Notes under the pieces: generated by a model
The model's input: only the letters and a program-made list of their open reading frames with translations
Told to the model about the DNA's origin: nothing
Database searches by the model: none
Shown: in pieces, positions 62,762-64,000 of the stretch
How the letters are laid out: each line of letters starts with the position of its first letter
Position numbering within the stretch: position 1 is the first letter of the stretch
Made by a program: the position numbers and the translations under genes
DNA from: Caprimulgus europaeus
Lineage: Eukaryota > Chordata > Aves > Caprimulgiformes > Caprimulgidae
Assembly: GCA_907165065.1 (NCBI GenBank)
Contig: OU015535.1
Coordinates: 1,488,001 to 1,552,000, forward strand
DNA: 64,000 nucleotides
Reading direction: 5' to 3'

Positions 62762-64000
62762 CTGAGGAATGCAGAAGGGTTTGGCTGTAGGGCTGTGGAC
62801 ACAGATGGAGAAGCTGAGCCTCACAGCCCGGCTGCTCCCCGCCAGCAGCCTGATCCTGCCTCGGGCCATGAGATGGGCGCAGGGAAGTGACCAAGGTCCC
62901 AAAGGCAGAGCTTCGGGACTGAAGGAAACATATGGAAACCAGAGGCTACCAGTAACCCTAGAGTTAAAGGAAACCAGACACTTGCACCTCCCATTGTCTT
63001 TGAAAGCTATTTGCTGCCCTTTGTGCATCCTCCAGTTCTTGCCTATTTGGTTCACAGAACTGGCTCAGCACATACCCCGACTCGCACGTTGCTCTGCCTC
63101 AGCAGCTTCACGTCTTCTTTGGCAGCCAGGCTGCACCCCTTACACACATTTATGCCATAAGAAAGGCACTGGCCATTAGCCCTACTTTTATTTTGACTTG
63201 TAAAACCAAAAACATTGGCACAGCCAGAGGGAATGATGAAACCAAAAGGGGAATGACAGCTGTAATGCTGTTTTCTGATATTATTGTGCAGTACATGAGC
63301 ACGCTGTGAGAAAACCACTCACTGCCCACCAAAAACAACGTCTACCTCAAAAGTTAGGGCAGCATCAGTTGGTTTGTGGAGTGTGATTTAGCACCAATTT
63401 GTGCAACACAGATAATTAAGCAAGGTCATGGTGGGTGTAACTCCATAAAGACAGCAGATTACATCAGGAATGGCTTGGGCTCAGTGTAAGTGGTGCTGGC
63501 ACACTCCTAGCCTGGCTGACTGACTGGGATGCAGCCAGAAGAGGTGGAGGATGCAGGTGTGGGATGCAGTTCCTGTGAAACCCTGTGGTAAGAGAACTGC
63601 TAATTAATTCAACACCAAAGCACTTGCTTCGGGAGAAAGCTGCTTCTGTAATCCACGCAGACTGAAACAGTCTGACATTGCTCTGAGGTTTGCAGTGCTT
63701 TGCTGAAAGACTCCAAGATTTTAATCTTAGCAAAGGAGTGAGACAACTGCAGATCTCTCTCCTCTCAGCCATGTGTGGTGGGACCCCCGTTCGGCCCACG
63801 CAGAGCTCCCGCTGCTCTCCTCACAGCTAGCTTCTCTTTGGAAACTGTCCTGCTACCCATCTCATTCATGAAAGCCCCTCCAGATCCCCACTCTGAAGGG
63901 AGCAGGAAACATTTGTTTCCCTTCACATATCTGTGGGGTAAAGGGTGCATCAGTGACACTGGTTGATGGTAAGCCCCTAGGAAAGTAAAGTAATTTAAGG
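62762..64000. other. non-coding stretch at the window end
   Basis: No further exon, repeat or RNA gene could be supported. Short open frames on both strands overlap one another without motifs. Confidence 0.5.

Noticed and set aside
1-64000. Endogenous retrovirus or other virus-like element
   Set aside because: No reverse-transcriptase, protease, capsid or envelope-like reading and no LTR-like direct repeat pair was noticed; the only reverse-transcriptase remnants are CR1.
1-64000. CRISPR array, operons or bacterial signals
   Set aside because: The sequence is vertebrate-like, with CR1 elements, vertebrate-type simple repeats and splice-like signals; no regularly spaced direct repeats exist.

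Overview
This window looks like bird nuclear DNA, most likely intergenic or intronic sequence. The main evidence is four 5'-truncated CR1 retrotransposon copies (about 2.2, 26.6, 36.4 and 37.6 kb). Three of them keep stretches of typical avian CR1 reverse-transcriptase C-terminal protein (for example [31 protein letters not shown]), and the one at 26.6 kb ends in the ATTCTATG-type octamer tail. There are no Alu or L1 elements. Base composition is moderate, and many short G+T or A+C strand-asymmetric tracts are present; I associate these with passerine genomes, but only loosely. No long host open reading frame, rRNA or tRNA gene was found. I saw no recognisable retroviral gag, pol or env segment and no LTR pair.

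Layout. 1-4.6 kb: non-coding sequence with one plus-strand CR1. 4.77-5.06 kb: first copy of an unclassified, nearly identical dispersed repeat whose inverted partner lies at 31.67-31.97 kb. 5-26.5 kb: long unique sequence with only simple repeats. 26.6-38 kb: three minus-strand CR1 copies, the second copy of the unclassified repeat, and several possible minus-strand splice-flanked exons. 41.6-42.5 kb: a 134-bp segment and its inverted copy about 550 bp away; the copy sits between two exact 19-bp direct repeats. 46.4-47.4 kb: a degenerate GC-rich minisatellite followed by a CpG-rich block that may be a promoter. 47.7-47.96 kb: an 11-bp purine minisatellite that on the minus strand forms a very long polypyrimidine tract next to a good 3' splice site. 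48-64 kb: mostly unique sequence with a large A+C-only tract at 52.2 kb and the best exon candidates at 61.3 kb (plus) and 62.7 kb (minus).

How it fits together. No gene could be named. A few short open segments have good splice sites on both sides, mostly on the minus strand, so the window may cover introns of a large minus-strand gene, but their phases do not all chain and chance matches are expected at this scale. The strongest unusual signals are the templated inverted insertion at 42.3 kb, the near-identical inverted repeat pair 27 kb apart, and the splice-adjacent pyrimidine minisatellite.
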